From Bacteroidota bacterium (GTDB lineage: Bacteria > Bacteroidota > Bacteroidia > Flavobacteriales > Flavobacteriaceae): 6,071 nucleotides of DNA. Positions 4,850 to 6,071 of this stretch are shown in pieces. A program made the position numbers and the translations under genes. The notes under the pieces were generated by a model. That model saw only the letters and a program-made list of their open reading frames with translations, ran no database searches and had not been told where the DNA came from. Location of the stretch: assembly GCA_023387965.1 (NCBI GenBank), contig JAEWHE010000025.1:1-6071 (forward strand), read 5' to 3'. Every line of letters begins with the position of its first letter. Position 1 is the stretch's first letter.

Positions 4850-6071
4850 ATGGACAGGAAAGCGACCGATTACGCCATCCAGCCAGGAAGCTGGGAACAG
4901 CTTGGCGCCATCTATGATGGCGAAGGCACCAATTTCGCTATTTTCTCTGCACATGCGGAGCGGGTGGAACTGTGTCTCTTCGACGAAAGCGGCACGGTCG
5001 AGGTGGCACGGCTGGAGCTTCCAGAATATTCGAACGAGATATGGCACGGATATGTGCCGGGGTTGAAGCCGGGCGCTCTGTACGGTTACCGGGTTCATGG
5101 CCCCTATGACCCGGAAGGTGGTCACCGCTTCAACGCGAACAAGCTGCTGGTGGACCCCTATGCCAGGGAACTCGTCGGCGAGGTGGTATGGAACGACGCA
5201 CATTTTGCCTATGATCTTCTGAGCGAAGACAAGGATCTCACCTTCGACGAACGTGACAGTGCCCCGTTCATGCCGAAGTGCCGCATCGTGGACCCGAACG
5301 GCTTCGACTGGCACGATGCGGACCGTCCGACGGTTCCGTGGCATTCGGCCATCGTCTACGAGGCCCATGTGAAGGGTTTTACCCAGCTCAACTCCGCTAT
5401 TCCGGAGGATCTGCGTGGGACGTTCGACGGCATGGGCCACAAGGCGAGCGTGGACTACATCAGGAGCCTCGGCATCACCTCCGTCGAACTGATGCCGGTT
5501 CATTATTTTCCCGACGACCAGCACCTGCTCGATAAGGGGCTGCGTAATTTCTGGGGCTATAATTCGCTGGGCTTCTTCGCGCCCGCGCCGCGCTATTATG
5601 GCCCGCGCGGGCTTGAGGGGTTTCGTGAGATGGTGCGCAACTACCACGATGCCGGCATCGAGGTCATCCTCGACGTGGTCTACAACCATACGGCGGAAGG
5701 GAACGAACTCGGGCCGACGCTGTCGTTCAAGGGCATCGACAACTTCTCCTATTATAGGACGCTGCCGGACCAGCACCGTTACTATATCAACGACACGGGA
5801 ACCGGGAATACCGTCAACACCTCCCATCCGCGCGTGCTGCAGATGATCATGGATTCGCTGCGCTACTGGGTGCAGCACATGCATGTCGACGGTTTCCGCT
5901 TCGATCTCGGCACTATTTTGGGGCGTGAGCCGGAAGGTTTCGACCAGCGCGGCGGCTTCTTCGATGCGGTTACCCAATGCCCGGTCCTGTCGCGCGTCAA
6001 GCTGATCGGCGAGCCGTGGGATATCGGCCCCGGCGGCTATCAGGTGGGAGGCTTCCCGCCCGGCTGGGCGG
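4850..6071 (+). CDS. glgX: Glycogen debranching enzyme GlgX (3'-truncated by window edge)
   Basis: This GH13 isoamylase-type enzyme hydrolyses alpha-1,6 branch points, usually on limit-dextrin branches during cytoplasmic glycogen breakdown. The window holds 407 codons of a protein that is normally about 650-700 residues. An N-terminal CBM48-like domain covers about 12-100 (GAIYDGEGTNFAIFSAHAE, then YGYRVHGPYDP and NKLLVDPYAR). The GH13 barrel follows with region I DVVYNH at 275-280, region II DGFRFD at 347-352 (nucleophile Asp352, Arg350) and region III IGEPWD at 386-391 (acid/base Glu388). Region IV is beyond the window. The ATG at 4850 has AGGGA at 4839-4843, 6 nt upstream; an ATG at 4843 is out of frame. 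A stress-type promoter precedes it. In related bacteria glgX often neighbours trehalose synthesis genes (treY/treZ), which could lie downstream; archaeal-type TreX is the closest alternative name. Confidence 0.95.
   Translation, partial: MDRKATDYAIQPGSWEQLGAIYDGEGTNFAIFSAHAERVELCLFDESGTVEVARLELPEYSNEIWHGYVPGLKPGALYGYRVHGPYDPEGGHRFNANKLLVDPYARELVGEVVWNDAHFAYDLLSEDKDLTFDERDSAPFMPKCRIVDPNGFDWHDADRPTVPWHSAIVYEAHVKGFTQLNSAIPEDLRGTFDGMGHKASVDYIRSLGITSVELMPVHYFPDDQHLLDKGLRNFWGYNSLGFFAPAPRYYGPRGLEGFREMVRNYHDAGIEVILDVVYNHTAEGNELGPTLSFKGIDNFSYYRTLPDQHRYYINDTGTGNTVNTSHPRVLQMIMDSLRYWVQHMHVDGFRFDLGTILGREPEGFDQRGGFFDAVTQCPVLSRVKLIGEPWDIGPGGYQVGGFPPGWA

Noticed and set aside
4562..5977. A 471-aa open frame on the minus strand opposite glgX
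   Set aside because: It covers the strongly recognisable GH13 gene and the intergenic region, shows no domain, and is a typical high-GC antisense shadow.

Overview
The window is GC-rich and tightly packed. It looks like chromosomal or large-replicon DNA from an alphaproteobacterium, most likely Rhizobiales (Rhizobium/Agrobacterium/Sinorhizobium type). The pointers are a fused subunit I/III cytochrome c oxidase of the rhizobial kind, a CtaG-like assembly gene followed by a multi-heme cytochrome c, and two promoter-like sites matching the GGAAC-N16-CGTT signature of the alphaproteobacterial general stress sigma factor (EcfG/RpoE2). The genus cannot be fixed from this sequence alone.

Region 1 (1-4169, + strand) is the 3' part of a terminal-oxidase operon. 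It starts inside a cytochrome c oxidase subunit I gene fused in frame to a five-helix subunit III. A 127-aa three-helix membrane protein of unknown function follows, then a caa3-type CtaG assembly protein, then a membrane-anchored cytochrome c with three CxxCH sites. The genes are joined by a 4-nt gap, an ATGA overlap and a TTGA overlap, so they are almost certainly co-transcribed and translationally coupled. Subunit II (coxB/ctaC) would be expected upstream of the window. The likely logic is that the cytochrome delivers electrons to the oxidase while CtaG helps build its metal centre.

Region 2 (4170-4849) is a short block on the - strand. It holds a 25-aa single-helix membrane peptide (4206-4283) that does not appear in a normal ORF scan, and a hypothetical 88-aa helical protein (4387-4653). 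The peptide has a perfect GGAGG ribosome-binding site and lies behind an exact GGAAC-N16-CGTT site.

Region 3 (4850-end, + strand) is the first 407 codons of a GlgX-type glycogen debranching enzyme, diverging from the 88-aa gene. A near-match to the same stress promoter (GGAAC-N16-CATT) lies upstream, the same 29 nt from its start codon as in the small-peptide gene. Regions 2 and 3 may therefore belong to a general stress regulon, separate from the respiratory operon.

No tRNA, rRNA, CRISPR array, insertion sequence or integrase is visible. I see no clear new multi-gene system. The most noteworthy items are the stress-promoter small peptide and the replacement of the oxidase K-channel lysine by glutamine.
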